Shown: positions 1-8,305 of the stretch, piece by piece
Layout: each line of letters opens with the position of its first letter
Numbering within the stretch: position 1 is the first letter of the stretch
DNA from: Levilactobacillus tongjiangensis
GTDB taxonomy: Bacteria > Bacillota > Bacilli > Lactobacillales > Lactobacillaceae
Length of the DNA: 64,000 nucleotides
NCBI RefSeq assembly: GCF_003946345.1
Contig: NZ_RHNY01000001.1
Coordinates: 124,001 to 188,000, forward strand
Reading direction: 5' to 3'
Notes under the pieces: model-generated
Seen by the model: the letters and a program-made list of their open reading frames with translations, nothing else
Database searches by the model: none
What the model was told of the DNA's origin: nothing
Program-made: the position numbers and the translations under genes

Positions 1-156
1 GCTCTCAACTCGATGAACGACTGTCGGGTCGTTCGTGAGGTCTGTGAGTGATTCGTGAATCTTCCGGGGGTCGAACGGACTGTGTTCTCCCGCAACGTTC
101 TCCACGGTCAGGCCGCCTGGGTGCATCGTGGTCTGTGATCTTCTTAAAACGTCCAT
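1..156 (-). CDS. Partial ATP-cone protein, probably anaerobic ribonucleotide reductase NrdD (N-terminus only)
   Basis: Only the first 52 codons lie in the window; the gene runs off the left edge. The start ATG (154-156) follows a strong AGGAGG site at about 9 nt. The peptide contains a run SPFDPRKIHESL that resembles the (P-F-D-x-x-K-I) signature of ATP-cone domains, the allosteric nucleotide-binding module at the N-terminus of NrdD, NrdA and NrdR. Two NrdR-box-like sites 30 bp apart lie upstream (262-301), as expected for a ribonucleotide reductase gene. The combination favours NrdD, which makes deoxyribonucleotides without oxygen, but the catalytic part is not visible, so NrdA or another ATP-cone protein cannot be excluded. 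Confidence 0.55.
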   Translation of the reverse strand, partial: MDVLRRSQTTMHPGGLTVENVAGEHSPFDPRKIHESLTDLTNDPTVVHRVES

Positions 157-261
157 CGTCTCTAGCCCTCCTAGGTTTGCCGGACCTATCTCAATCATGA
201 TCTTAGTGGTCGGTAAAAATTCGTCTATCACTATGTTACGATGAATGACCCTAAATTACAA

Positions 262-301
262 CTAGATATGGTGTGAAAATTTGACGTTTTTCTACATATA
301 G
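262..301 (-). promoter_or_regulatory. Tandem NrdR-box-like operators
   Basis: Read on the minus strand, CCATATCTAG (262-271) and CTATATGTAG (292-301) fit the core of the NrdR box (CwATATcTwG) with one mismatch each. Their centres are 30 bp apart, close to the three-turn spacing typical of NrdR box pairs. They sit 105-145 bp upstream of the start of the ATP-cone gene. Confidence 0.5.
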
Positions 302-338
302 TAGTAAAACCACAGAGCGTGGTGCTCTGAATTTTACG

Positions 339-1268
339 TTAGATACCGCGCAAAGCTTCTTGACTGTGAATAAGTTGGGCTAACAGGGCATTGTTAGGAG
401 CCGCAACGCCTAATTTAGTCCCCAATTTAGCTACATAACCGTTTAAGAAATCAATTTCGGTCGGCCGGTGCTTAGCCATGTCCTGATGCATGGATGGGTA
501 GTGGCCACCGTTGGTTTCTGGTGAGAATTGGGCGGCAATGAGGTCGGTGACGTCGGCCACGCTGAATTGGATCTTGGCGGCGTTAGCGACGGCTTGGAAT
601 TCGTTGAGAACCCGGTCATTGAGTTCGCGCCAGTTAGGTAGCGCCCCAAATTCACCAATATTGCAGTCAAAGAGGGTGCAGTAGGTGTTCAACACACTGT
701 TGAGGCCCGCCTTTTTCCAAATGGCGGCCATCACGTTGGCAGCTTCACTTGCGTGTAGTCCTGCGGCATTGAGGGTGTCGATCAATCCAGGTAGGTTCGG
801 GAACTTATCGGGAACGACAGCCTGGAGCGAAATACTCCCAGTGCCAGTGACCGTAATGTGGCCGGGGCCAGCTAAGCCGGAAGACCAAACGGTGGTTCCG
901 ACAACAATCTGTTCCTTAGGGACGTGGCGTTCGATGGTCTCTACGTTGCCGATTCCGTTGGCCAGGGTCAAGACGGCCGGCTGGTTGTCCAAGATACCAT
1001 TGAGCTGTTGTAGCATGGCATCCATCTGCATGGCTTTGGTGAAGAGGATGACGAGGTCGAACTGTTCAGTGACCTCGGCCGGGCGTTTGGCCGTCATGGG
1101 GATGACCTGGTCGCCCTGACCGTCCGTGGTGATGGTCAGACCGTCCCGGTTGATGACGTCCACGTGTTCCTGCCAGTTATCGATCAAGGTGACTTGGTTG
1201 CCTGCCTGCTGTAGCTTAACGCCGAAGCGGCTACCCATGGCACCCGCGCCAGCAATCGCAATTTTCAT
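339..1268 (-). CDS. panE: 2-dehydropantoate 2-reductase (ketopantoate reductase)
   Basis: NADPH-dependent reduction of 2-dehydropantoate to pantoate in the pantothenate/CoA pathway, cytoplasmic. The 309-aa length is normal. The N-terminus begins MKIAIAGAGAMGSRFG, the GxGxxG Rossmann motif at residues 7-12, and the helical C-terminal half has the KKAGLNSVLN stretch with the family's catalytic lysine. In lactic acid bacteria related enzymes can also act as D-2-hydroxyacid dehydrogenases, so substrate is inferred. The start has an AGGAG site (1274-1278 on the minus strand). The gene is monocistronic and divergent from the S9 peptidase. Confidence 0.85.
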   Translation of the reverse strand: MKIAIAGAGAMGSRFGVKLQQAGNQVTLIDNWQEHVDVINRDGLTITTDGQGDQVIPMTAKRPAEVTEQFDLVILFTKAMQMDAMLQQLNGILDNQPAVLTLANGIGNVETIERHVPKEQIVVGTTVWSSGLAGPGHITVTGTGSISLQAVVPDKFPNLPGLIDTLNAAGLHASEAANVMAAIWKKAGLNSVLNTYCTLFDCNIGEFGALPNWRELNDRVLNEFQAVANAAKIQFSVADVTDLIAAQFSPETNGGHYPSMHQDMAKHRPTEIDFLNGYVAKLGTKLGVAAPNNALLAQLIHSQEALRGI

Positions 1269-1434
1269 GAAGAATCACTCCTATTATGATTGACTTAGCC
1301 TCAGTGTAGCAGTTTTTTGGTGAAAATGGTGTGGGAACGGTAAGGATTGGTAATTGACATCATCCAAGCGCTGGGCTAACATGAAACTTACTATTAGATG
1401 AGAAAATAATGAGAAAAAAATAGGAGCGATGTGT

Positions 1435-3405
1435 ATGTCCAAGAGTGTTAGCGCGCAAGACTTGTTCAAGTTAGTAGCGCTGTCTCAACCATTAGCCAGC
1501 GACGGTCAGGTATTTTTCGTGGAAAATGGTGTCGATCAAGCTAGTAATGGGTATGTTTCTCAAATTAAACGACTCAGTGTTACTGGTGGTACGCAGGATG
1601 TGGCGGTTAATGGCCGGTTGAACCTACAACCCACCGTTGCCGGTGAGAGCCTATACTACACTGCTATCGTGGACCAGGCCAAGGCACAGCTCTTTCGGGT
1701 ACCGGTGACCGGTGGCGAACCAACGGCCGTTACGACAAGTACGCCCAATGAGGCCGTCAACACGGTGATCGCCGCTGCGGATGGTACCAGCATTTTCTTC
1801 AAGACCACGCAGACGGCGGAACGGCCTAAGTTACCAAATACCGAAGCGTTTCCGCAGCCCCGGCACGTTGAGAATTTGATCAACAAGGCTGACGGCTATG
1901 GGTGGCTCCCTTTGGACGTGGTGTACCGATTACGCCGCTATCAACCGAGCACCGGCGTCGTTGAAGAAATTTTTCAACAGGGTCACGATTTCGACCTGAC
2001 CTCGGTGAGTGCTGACGGTCGTTACGTTTCCTATTTAGTTGATGATCGACCAGCGGATGATACGGACTTTTCCCGGGGCGTCAGTGTGTTAGATGTTCAA
2101 ACGGGAGAGACGGTCGATTTGACCACCACGCTGCCTAAGGCCCGTTTCTCAGACGCCACGTTATCGCCAGATGGCCGACGGGTGGCTTTAGTGGGTGACG
2201 ACGGTTCCTTTGGCCGTCATACCGTGGCGAACCTTTACCTAGTCAACCGGGAGAGCGGGGAATTAGTTAACCGTACCGCTGAATTAGACGCTGATTTGGT
2301 GCCAGACTTTGCTGGCGACTTCGTGCAACATCCTAGTGGTAAATTAGTTCGGTGGCTGACCGATGAGGACGTGGTATTTGCCGCTGCCTTTCACGGGCGT
2401 TCCCAACTTTACGTGGCGAATGCGACCGACCTGCATTTAATTGACGACACTGCACGTCAAATCGTGGACTTTGACGTGGTCGATGCTCAGCACATCGTTG
2501 CCGCTGTGTCCTATCAGGATAAGCCGAGTGAACTCTTGCGACTGTCCGTCAAGACGGGTGAAGAACGCGTATTATACGATCCGAACGCAGCTTATGAGGA
2601 CACCCATGAGTTTGCCCACGCACAACGGTTTGATTTTGAATCGGATGATGGTCAGCCCTTGGAAGGCTGGTACTTACCGGCCCAAACGCAGGCGGCAAAG
2701 GAACCAGTGTTGCTATACGTTCATGGCGGTCCACACGCCAACTATGGCGAAACGTTCTTCTATGAATTTCAGGTACACGCGAGTCGTGGGTTCGGGGTCG
2801 TCTTCTTCAATCCCCGGGGGTCAACCAGTTATGGGCAAGCATTTGAGGACGACGTAAACGGTCACTATGGAGAAAATGATTACGACGATGTCATGAAGGG
2901 GTTAGATGTTGCTTTGCAACGGTTCCCACAGTTAGATGCTAGCCGGCAGTACATTGCTGGTGGCTCCTATGGTGGGTTCATGACGACCTGGGCTGTGGGT
3001 CACACCAAGCGGTTTGCCGCAGCGGTTGCCCAACGAGCCGTGACTAATTGGATCAGCTTGTTTGGTATTAGTGACATTGGTTTTTACTTTAATCCGGAAG
3101 AACTGGGTGTCGATCTCTTTGCCAAAGGTGGCCTAGAGTCTTACTGGAAGCAGTCACCATTAGCTTACGCGCAGAACGTGACAACGCCGATTCGGTTGCT
3201 TCACGGTGAGTGGGACATGCGTTGTCCGATCAGCCAGTCAGAGGAATTCTTTACAGCTATCAAACGCAACGGCGTGGATGCAGACTTTTTGCGGTACCCG
3301 CAGAGTTTCCATGGGATTTCACGGAGTGGGTTGCCTAGCCTGCGGATTCAACGGATTGACGATATGACTGAGTGGTTTGTCGCTCATCCTGCTGTTCAGA
3401 AATAA
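1435..3405 (+). CDS. S9 family prolyl-oligopeptidase-type serine peptidase
   Basis: A cytoplasmic acylaminoacyl-peptidase/dipeptidyl-peptidase-like enzyme of 656 aa. The N-terminal two thirds look like a beta-propeller with repeated strand patterns. The C-terminal third is an alpha/beta hydrolase, with HGGPHANYG near residue 430, the nucleophile motif GGSYGG near 512, a late aspartate in HGEWDMRCP and a histidine in YPQSFHGISR. Two ATGs are available; I chose the second (1435) because AGGAG at 1422-1426 lies 8 nt before it and only 2 nt before the first. It probably trims short oligopeptides. The gene stands alone, followed by a structured repeat. Confidence 0.85.
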   Translation: MSKSVSAQDLFKLVALSQPLASDGQVFFVENGVDQASNGYVSQIKRLSVTGGTQDVAVNGRLNLQPTVAGESLYYTAIVDQAKAQLFRVPVTGGEPTAVTTSTPNEAVNTVIAAADGTSIFFKTTQTAERPKLPNTEAFPQPRHVENLINKADGYGWLPLDVVYRLRRYQPSTGVVEEIFQQGHDFDLTSVSADGRYVSYLVDDRPADDTDFSRGVSVLDVQTGETVDLTTTLPKARFSDATLSPDGRRVALVGDDGSFGRHTVANLYLVNRESGELVNRTAELDADLVPDFAGDFVQHPSGKLVRWLTDEDVVFAAAFHGRSQLYVANATDLHLIDDTARQIVDFDVVDAQHIVAAVSYQDKPSELLRLSVKTGEERVLYDPNAAYEDTHEFAHAQRFDFESDDGQPLEGWYLPAQTQAAKEPVLLYVHGGPHANYGETFFYEFQVHASRGFGVVFFNPRGSTSYGQAFEDDVNGHYGENDYDDVMKGLDVALQRFPQLDASRQYIAGGSYGGFMTTWAVGHTKRFAAAVAQRAVTNWISLFGISDIGFYFNPEELGVDLFAKGGLESYWKQSPLAYAQNVTTPIRLLHGEWDMRCPISQSEEFFTAIKRNGVDADFLRYPQSFHGISRSGLPSLRIQRIDDMTEWFVAHPAVQK

Positions 3406-3420
3406 CCTGTATGGTTTTGG

Positions 3421-3607
3421 TCGCCTCCGGCCGTCAGGGCTGGTGCTGGCTGTGGGGACCGCCTGCAGCCAAAGTACGGGCTTCCGGCTCGACTTGAAAC
3501 CTCGGAAGTTCGCCGAGTTTCCAAGCTCGTCCCGTGGCGTAACCTCGGAAATGCACCGAGCTAACGCCACTTTCACTGCCAACACCAGCCCTGACGACCT
3601 GCGGCTA
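3421..3607 (+). repeat. Structured intergenic repeat, type I, copy 1
   Basis: Outer arms 3423-3450 and 3578-3605 pair over 28 positions with four mismatches. Inside are three hairpins: one with loop CCAAAGTACGGG (3470-3481), one of CTTGAAACCTCGG against CCGAGTTTCCAAG, and one of GTGGCGTAACCTCGG against CCGAGCTAACGCCAC. Strand refers to the CCAAAG loop. The ORFs overlapping this stretch have no support as genes. Confidence 0.8.
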
Positions 3608-3747
3608 CACTTGTGGGTTGGGTGAACATAACTGAACTGTTTACTGATGTAATACGAGGTTGTCATTGCTGTGATTAACTGGCATATTCATTGATTTTGG
3701 TCAGTAAGCCAACTAATTTAAGTGAAATTGATTGTTTATAAATCACC

Positions 3748-3792
3748 AAAAAGGCCGTTAGTACCGTGAGTTTCGGTATTAACGGCCTTTCT
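3748..3792 (+). terminator. Rho-independent terminator
   Basis: AAGGCCGTTAGTACC pairs with GGTATTAACGGCCTT and is followed by a short T tract. The sequence between it and the next gene (3793-3963) includes a GC-rich dyad near 3861-3890 with GGCAAAGTGCGG, perhaps a decayed fragment of the intergenic repeat. Confidence 0.7.
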
Positions 3793-3963
3793 CGTATCGT
3801 TTAGATAATTCAAAAGAAACAGCGTTGTATCAGCGTTTGCAACCACCTTGGCAACCGTGACGGGCGCAACTAGCCCGGGCAAAGTGCGGGGTGGCAGTTT
3901 TGATTGCTAGACGGGATTAGGGGTGAGTCATTATACTCGAATTAAATTATAGGGGATGAGCAG

Positions 3964-4317
3964 ATGGAGAATGTATTTAGACAGCAGCTGGTTAAAATTC
4001 GGCGCCAGCAAAACCTTTCACAGGAACAATTGGCCGGACAACTGTTTGTGTCACGCCAGTCTATTTCTAAGTGGGAACAGGGGGAAACGTCGCCGGACAT
4101 TGACACGTTGGTCAAACTCGCCAATTTGTTGCAGGTTGATTTGAATGAATTAGTTGGTGGTGAGAAAACCACGGAAACGTCCTTCAGAACCGATAACTTG
4201 GGGACGCAACAAACTAATCATCAGTCACAGATGAATGGTTGGGAATTTCTATCAAAGAATTGGTGGACGATTATTCCGATTCTGGGGATTATTGGTTGGA
4301 TTCTTGGAGCTAATTGA
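3964..4317 (+). CDS. Small membrane-tethered XRE-family HTH regulator
   Basis: A 117-aa protein. Residues 5-60 form a Cro/C1-type helix-turn-helix (QLVKIRRQQNLSQEQLAGQ, then VSRQSISKWEQGE). A polar linker leads to a C-terminal tryptophan-rich hydrophobic segment (WWTIIPILGIIGWILG) that probably spans the membrane, so the regulator is likely membrane-anchored. The upstream GAGGGG-like sequence (GGGGATGAG) is the best ribosome site. Its target is unknown; no adjacent gene is obviously controlled by it. Confidence 0.8.
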   Translation: MENVFRQQLVKIRRQQNLSQEQLAGQLFVSRQSISKWEQGETSPDIDTLVKLANLLQVDLNELVGGEKTTETSFRTDNLGTQQTNHQSQMNGWEFLSKNWWTIIPILGIIGWILGAN

Positions 4318-4331
4318 AGATGCTGGTTTAG

Positions 4332-4541
4332 ATGGTAGTGCTGGGATGTGGGGATGTCCTGGCGCTATTTTTTGTGGCGCTGGGGTTGAGCTGGGGCGTT
4401 AGAGAGTTTCTCGCCGAACTGTTGTGGCCTGGCAACTTCAGAAACGTGTTACTACCGGGCAGACAGTTGCGCTTAACCCGATTAAGTAAACGACCCAAAC
4501 CCAGGGTCATTCACTTAATCACGTTAATGCTCGCTGTCTAA
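4332..4541 (+). CDS. Possible small hydrophobic protein (doubtful)
   Basis: A 69-codon frame directly after the XRE gene with a hydrophobic N-terminal half (VLALFFVALGLSWGV) and a basic C-terminal half. There is no convincing ribosome-binding site. It may be a decayed extension of a membrane gene. I do not recognise it. Confidence 0.2.
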   Translation: MVVLGCGDVLALFFVALGLSWGVREFLAELLWPGNFRNVLLPGRQLRLTRLSKRPKPRVIHLITLMLAV

Positions 4542-4565
4542 CCGCCCTTCGTAACACTCTTGACC

Positions 4566-4598
4566 CAAAAATCCCCCGTCGCGACGTACGACGGGGGA
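4566..4598 (-). terminator. Rho-independent terminator of the NlpC/P60 gene
   Basis: Minus strand CCCCCGTCG pairs with CGACGGGGG, then a run of T. It lies about 60 nt after the stop codon of the NlpC/P60 gene. Confidence 0.8.
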
Positions 4599-4657
4599 CA
4601 CAGTTTATTTCATTTATGAGGATCAGGAACTGTTTTAATCTTTTTGTGAATCAGTGA

Positions 4658-5131
4658 CTATTCAACGTTACCGACACGGGCGTAACCTACAGCGTGCCAC
4701 CATGGGGCGTGAACGGCTTCAGTCACAACACCGCGGTTTTGTGAATCAATCATCTTACCCTTACCAACGTACAGACCAACGTGAGAGATAGAATGCTTGG
4801 AACCACCGAAGAAGACCAGGTCACCCTTCTTGATGTTCTTGTAAGTCACGTGCTTGAACTTGTTGTATTGTGCTTGGGCGGTACGAGGGATCTTCTTAGA
4901 AGCACCCTTCTTGTAAACGTAACTAGTAAGGCCAGAGCAATCAAAACGGGAAGGACCAGTTGAACCCCAACCGTAAGGCTTACCTAATTGGGCTTTAGCA
5001 ACCTTGTGGATCTTGTCGTATGACATGGTAGCTGCGGATGCGTCAGTTGGTTGGGTAATGGCGATACCTGCAATTGCAAATGCTACAGCGGCCATCACGG
5101 ATAATAAAATGTTAGTAAACGTCGTCTTCAT
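4658..5131 (-). CDS. Secreted NlpC/P60 peptidoglycan endopeptidase
   Basis: A 157-aa cell-wall hydrolase made of a signal peptide (residues 1-33, cleavage near DASAA) and a single NlpC/P60 domain. The cysteine nucleophile is in RFDCSG (Cys65), the histidine in ISHVGLYVG and the third residue near HAPWWHAVGY. The domain cleaves peptide cross-bridges in peptidoglycan, typically gamma-D-Glu to diamino acid. A TTG lies four codons upstream but almost touches the GGGAG site, so I prefer ATG at 5131, 13 nt from it. It has no cell-wall-binding repeats, so it may act freely secreted. Confidence 0.85.
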   Translation of the reverse strand: MKTTFTNILLSVMAAVAFAIAGIAITQPTDASAATMSYDKIHKVAKAQLGKPYGWGSTGPSRFDCSGLTSYVYKKGASKKIPRTAQAQYNKFKHVTYKNIKKGDLVFFGGSKHSISHVGLYVGKGKMIDSQNRGVVTEAVHAPWWHAVGYARVGNVE

Positions 5132-5287
5132 AAATGTAAACAAACTCCCTTTTTCAAATTAGATTTAGTATTTTGTGTTTCGCGCTTCGTTTCAACATGC
5201 TTAATACTATCAGGGAGTTGTTACAGAAATGTCTCAAAGCCGTCTCATTCGGATTAAAGGTAATGTTAAGCTCTGCAACATTTGGCC

Positions 5288-6244
5288 TTAATTGTCCGGG
5301 TAGGCGTGAGGGAAACGCCGGTGGGACGCCATTTCTGGCGTCAAAGTGATTTGTTGCAGACGCTGAGTAGTTCGCGGGATAAAAAAGTAATTTAGCGTAT
5401 TTAAATCGATAACAGACCGATAATGGGTGTAATTATGGTTGGGTTGGGTCCGTCTGGCGGGGTCATAGGGCAGGATAACCTCTGCTAACCAGTTGAAAAT
5501 TCCAGTGATACTTTCAGCGGTCGTCATGAAAGTGGGGGTTCCCCATTTTCTTAAAGCCATGTGGATGAATCGGCGCGTGGGGACTGAACCGGTGGGGAGT
5601 GGTGCTTGGCTTGCCAGATAATTGTGGGCGGCCATGGCCGTTTGACCAGAGAAGTCCGACCCACTGACGTCTAGAAAATCGTTTAAGTTCTGCAAATGAG
5701 TGGGTAGCACGGGGGTGTTGGTCAGAACGCCCACTGGATTGCGGTCAGCGTGCAGCGGGCCACCAGTGGGTTCAATGACGAGCGTTTGGCCTGACTGGTC
5801 GCTGAGAATCCAGTGGAAGGGGTAGACGTGCCGATCCTGCCCCCATTTGCGGCCAACTAGGGTGACTTGGGGCAAGTCGTTGACGAGTGCATCCAAGGTA
5901 GCGTGTTCACCTAGGGCCCAGTTGATGAAGTCTTGGGGGTTGAGGTTGATATTCCCCGTGACGGGATCGTCGGCGTAAGATGCAGCGCCAGGTAGGTAGA
6001 GTTCGGCACAGCTGATACCGTTTTCATTTACACCGTCGGCTAGCAGGTAGGCGGAGAAGTCGCTAGCAATGCGACCGCCGCCTAGAATTGCGTAACGCGT
6101 GGTCCGAAAAGTATGTAAGGCCGTTTGCCACCGGTAGTTGCGTGGTAGGAAGACCGGCCGCCAAGGAGTGGTGGTTGGAAAATCCATGGTTCGCGCAAAA
6201 AAATGGTGGGCAGAAGCGGAGGTATAGGTTAGACTAGTACACAC
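5288..6244 (-). CDS. Linear amide C-N hydrolase, choloylglycine hydrolase/penicillin acylase family (Ntn)
   Basis: A 318-aa Ntn-hydrolase. The likely start is GTG at 6244 rather than the upstream ATG: AGGAGG lies 7 nt before it and it places Cys as residue 2 (M-C-T-S), where the family needs its N-terminal nucleophile after Met removal. Other family features are FARTMDF (Arg near 18), the ENGIS-type segment and the conserved NTPV and NYLAS stretches. Members cleave conjugated bile salts, penicillin V or N-acyl homoserine lactones; substrate cannot be read from sequence. Confidence 0.8.
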   Translation of the reverse strand: MCTSLTYTSASAHHFFARTMDFPTTTPWRPVFLPRNYRWQTALHTFRTTRYAILGGGRIASDFSAYLLADGVNENGISCAELYLPGAASYADDPVTGNINLNPQDFINWALGEHATLDALVNDLPQVTLVGRKWGQDRHVYPFHWILSDQSGQTLVIEPTGGPLHADRNPVGVLTNTPVLPTHLQNLNDFLDVSGSDFSGQTAMAAHNYLASQAPLPTGSVPTRRFIHMALRKWGTPTFMTTAESITGIFNWLAEVILPYDPARRTQPNHNYTHYRSVIDLNTLNYFFIPRTTQRLQQITLTPEMASHRRFPHAYPDN

Positions 6245-6394
6245 AAGGGTTCCTCCTTTGGGACTCATAATTAGTCTAATTATAACTTATAAATGACCGG
6301 GACTGCGGCCTTGTATTCCGGGCAATAATCTCGTAAGCTATTAAGGAGAGAAAATGCCCAGATAAAGGCTTATTTCTGGAAGGGAATTGGGATA

Positions 6395-7021
6395 ATGAAA
6401 TCAACATGGAACTTAGTGGGGATGGCCCTATGGCTCATCGTCCTCGTCACGCTGGTCTGGATGGTCCACGATATGCGGGTTCGTCGGATTCGTTTAATTG
6501 TTAAAGAGCATCATAGTTTTTCCTGGAAGAACTTTAGCATTTCAACCGTTGAACTGGTCGTCTGGCTCCTCTTCTTTGGGGGGATGAGTTACACGACTTT
6601 CTTCCAAAACGTTAACCAACTGGGAACGCGGGTCAGTCAAACGACGCGTTACGAACCGCTGGTCATCAACACGGGGAGTAGCAATGGCTCGGCCTACTAC
6701 GTTTCTGTGAACAATAGTACGGGTAAGAAGCCCGTGCAGACCTACACGTACTTAACTGAGGGCGAGAAGTATGAAGTCCGCAGCACGGATGCCACGGTCT
6801 CCGATGGCAAGAAAGCCATCAACCTTCCAGCTTCAGCTTACAAATGGAATACCCAAAAGGTGACTAAGTATGATCAACGTCATCAAAAGGCGTGGGTCGG
6901 GGTCATTGAAACCACGTATAAAAAATCGTTTGTCAACGGGATTGGCTTGCACGCTGGCCGTTTGGCGAACCGCTTCACGTTGATTCGAATTCCGGATCAC
7001 TCCTTCATGTTACGAGAGTAA
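6395..7021 (+). CDS. Conserved lactobacillar membrane protein, function unknown
   Basis: A 208-aa protein with two transmembrane segments (about 8-25 and 48-66) and a long extracytoplasmic C-terminal domain rich in Ser, Thr, Tyr and Lys. The region between the helices is basic. I do not recognise a catalytic motif. It resembles conserved lactobacillar two-helix membrane proteins of unknown role. The ribosome site is weak (GGAAGGGAATTGGGATA upstream). It is monocistronic, closed by a strong terminator. Confidence 0.7.
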   Translation: MKSTWNLVGMALWLIVLVTLVWMVHDMRVRRIRLIVKEHHSFSWKNFSISTVELVVWLLFFGGMSYTTFFQNVNQLGTRVSQTTRYEPLVINTGSSNGSAYYVSVNNSTGKKPVQTYTYLTEGEKYEVRSTDATVSDGKKAINLPASAYKWNTQKVTKYDQRHQKAWVGVIETTYKKSFVNGIGLHAGRLANRFTLIRIPDHSFMLRE

Positions 7022-7024
7022 ACC

Positions 7025-7069
7025 AAAACACAGGCTGTTTTCCAATCGGAAAACAATCTGTGTTTTTTT
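7025..7069 (+). terminator. Rho-independent terminator
   Basis: AAACACAGGCTGTTTTCC pairs with GGAAAACAATCTGTGTTT and is followed by seven T. It lies directly after the stop codon of the membrane protein gene. Confidence 0.85.
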
Positions 7070-7109
7070 GTATATCGGGGGAGTGCTTTGGTTATGCATC
7101 TCGTTTTGT

Positions 7110-7272
7110 CCGCCTTACCGGGCAGGAAAAATAGGTTGGAACGCTGTGAACGCGATTTCGAGCCAAAGAGCGGTCTCGAAACTCGGTTCTGCCTAACCGA
7201 AGAAAATCACTTCGCTAAGGCAGTGCCACGGCTGAACCTATTTTTCCTGCCCTCACGGCTGATGTTTGGCGA
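7110..7272 (+). repeat. Structured intergenic repeat, type II, copy 2
   Basis: Outer arms 7120-7137 and 7235-7252 are perfectly complementary over 18 bp. Hairpin 1 is TTTCGAG / CTCGAAA (7156-7162, 7175-7181) around loop CCAAAGAGCGGT. Hairpin 3 is CTGCCTAACCGAAG / CTTCGCTAAGGCAG (7189-7202, 7210-7223) with the unpaired TAAC/CTAA bubble. The flanks CGCCTTACCGG and CTCACGGCTGA recur in the other type II copies. Confidence 0.85.
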
Positions 7273-7329
7273 TACATAAACTTACAGTTGATATCATTGC
7301 GAGCAGCTAATGTTAGATTATTAAGTATT

Positions 7330-7495
7330 CGCAGTGTTAGCCGAGAGGTCGCTGGATATGGGCTCAGGCGCCTCGTTGTTCTTCGCCGTTTACGGCTTAG
7401 AACAAGGCCAAGCTTTGAGACTCACGTTTTTGGTGAGGCTCAAAGTTGTGCCGGCACCGTTCCAGCCCATATTTGGCGACCGGTAAGGCGGGATA
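7330..7495 (-). repeat. Structured intergenic repeat, type II, copy 3
   Basis: Opposite orientation to copy 2 and only about 60 bp from it. Outer arms 7349-7364 and 7464-7479 pair over 16 bp, three of them G-U wobbles if read as plus-strand RNA. The loop hairpin CTTTGAG / CTCAAAG is kept but its loop has diverged. The flank CGCCTTACCGG is present on the minus strand. Confidence 0.7.
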
Positions 7496-7504
7496 AGGCG
7501 AAAA

Positions 7505-8059
7505 TCAGAAATCATTGGGGTTGGCAGCGGCTGGTTGGTAATCGTCCATTTGGGTGTCGCGGTAATCCCACCACTCGTTTTCGTAGCCGAAGAACCCGGC
7601 CTCACGCATGGCGGCGTCCAGAATCTGGTAGTTCTTTTCCTGCGTCGCAGTACGGGGATGGTTCCGGTGAGCGGCTAAGGTGAAGTCGTCGAAAGGTGTT
7701 TGCATTTCTAATTCGTTGCCGTCAGCGTCACAGAGTGTGAGGTCGAAGGTCACGCCTTTTTGATGAGAGAAGTTGGGATTGGGTTTGGCAACGAACGAGG
7801 GATCGGGGTAGACATCGTATAATTTTTCCTGGGCCGGTACGGGGCGATAAGCGTCCCAAATTTTTAGCCGGTAACCCTGTTCTTTAACAATGGCACTCGC
7901 TGCGGCCAATTTTTTTGCCGTTCCTGTGCGGGCGATAGCGGTGGTAAAATCGTAGATCACACGGTGGGTAAAGTTGTCCGTGGTGGCGTAGCGCAGGTCG
8001 ACAATGATGCTGGGGTCCAGCGCTTGGACGTTGGTGAAACCAGTTTCTAGTTGTGACAT
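7505..8059 (-). CDS. D-Ala-D-Ala dipeptidase, VanX/DdpX family (M15D)
   Basis: A 184-aa cytoplasmic zinc dipeptidase expected to split D-Ala-D-Ala. Arg72 in DAYRP matches the substrate-binding Arg, His99 and Asp106 in SHQKGVTFD match two zinc ligands, and Glu162 in NEWW matches the catalytic base. The third zinc ligand, normally His in EWWH, is Asp165 here (EWWDY). The ribosome site GGAGGTGCCCC precedes ATG. Lactobacilli with D-Ala-D-Lac ends can use such enzymes to remove D-Ala-D-Ala, which is inference here. Confidence 0.85.
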   Translation of the reverse strand: MSQLETGFTNVQALDPSIIVDLRYATTDNFTHRVIYDFTTAIARTGTAKKLAAASAIVKEQGYRLKIWDAYRPVPAQEKLYDVYPDPSFVAKPNPNFSHQKGVTFDLTLCDADGNELEMQTPFDDFTLAAHRNHPRTATQEKNYQILDAAMREAGFFGYENEWWDYRDTQMDDYQPAAANPNDF

Positions 8060-8159
8060 GGGGCACCTCCATAAATTGTTATCAATAGTATACCGGGTTC
8101 CAGATAGAAAAGCTTGTGAAAGGGCTTAAATTACTGAAGTTCCGGGCATTCTTGACCAA

Positions 8160-8252
8160 AAATAAAAAACGCCCGACCCCGCAGGATCAGACGTCCAATA
8201 TAGTCGGAAACCGCGAAAGTCACTTCAGCTTTCGTACCTTCCAGTGTACCTG
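8160..8252 (-). ncRNA. Candidate small RNA or structured 3' UTR after nnrE
   Basis: On the minus strand, after about 55 nt of AT-rich spacer behind nnrE, there is a stem GGAA..CGAAAG / CTTTCG..TTCC (about 8206-8242). A second strong stem, CGTCTGATCC / GGGGTCGGGCG, is followed by six T (8163-8194). The terminator is clear; whether the first stem belongs to a separate sRNA or to the nnrE transcript is unknown. Confidence 0.45.
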
Positions 8253-8305
8253 ATGATTGCTTATTTTAATGGGTTGAACGGCTAGTTTGTTTGGTCACTT
8301 AGTAA

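Noticed and set aside
7288-7683. 131-codon plus-strand ORF
   Set aside because: Runs through a structured repeat and antisense to the VanX-like gene; Arg-rich composition is typical of a shadow frame.
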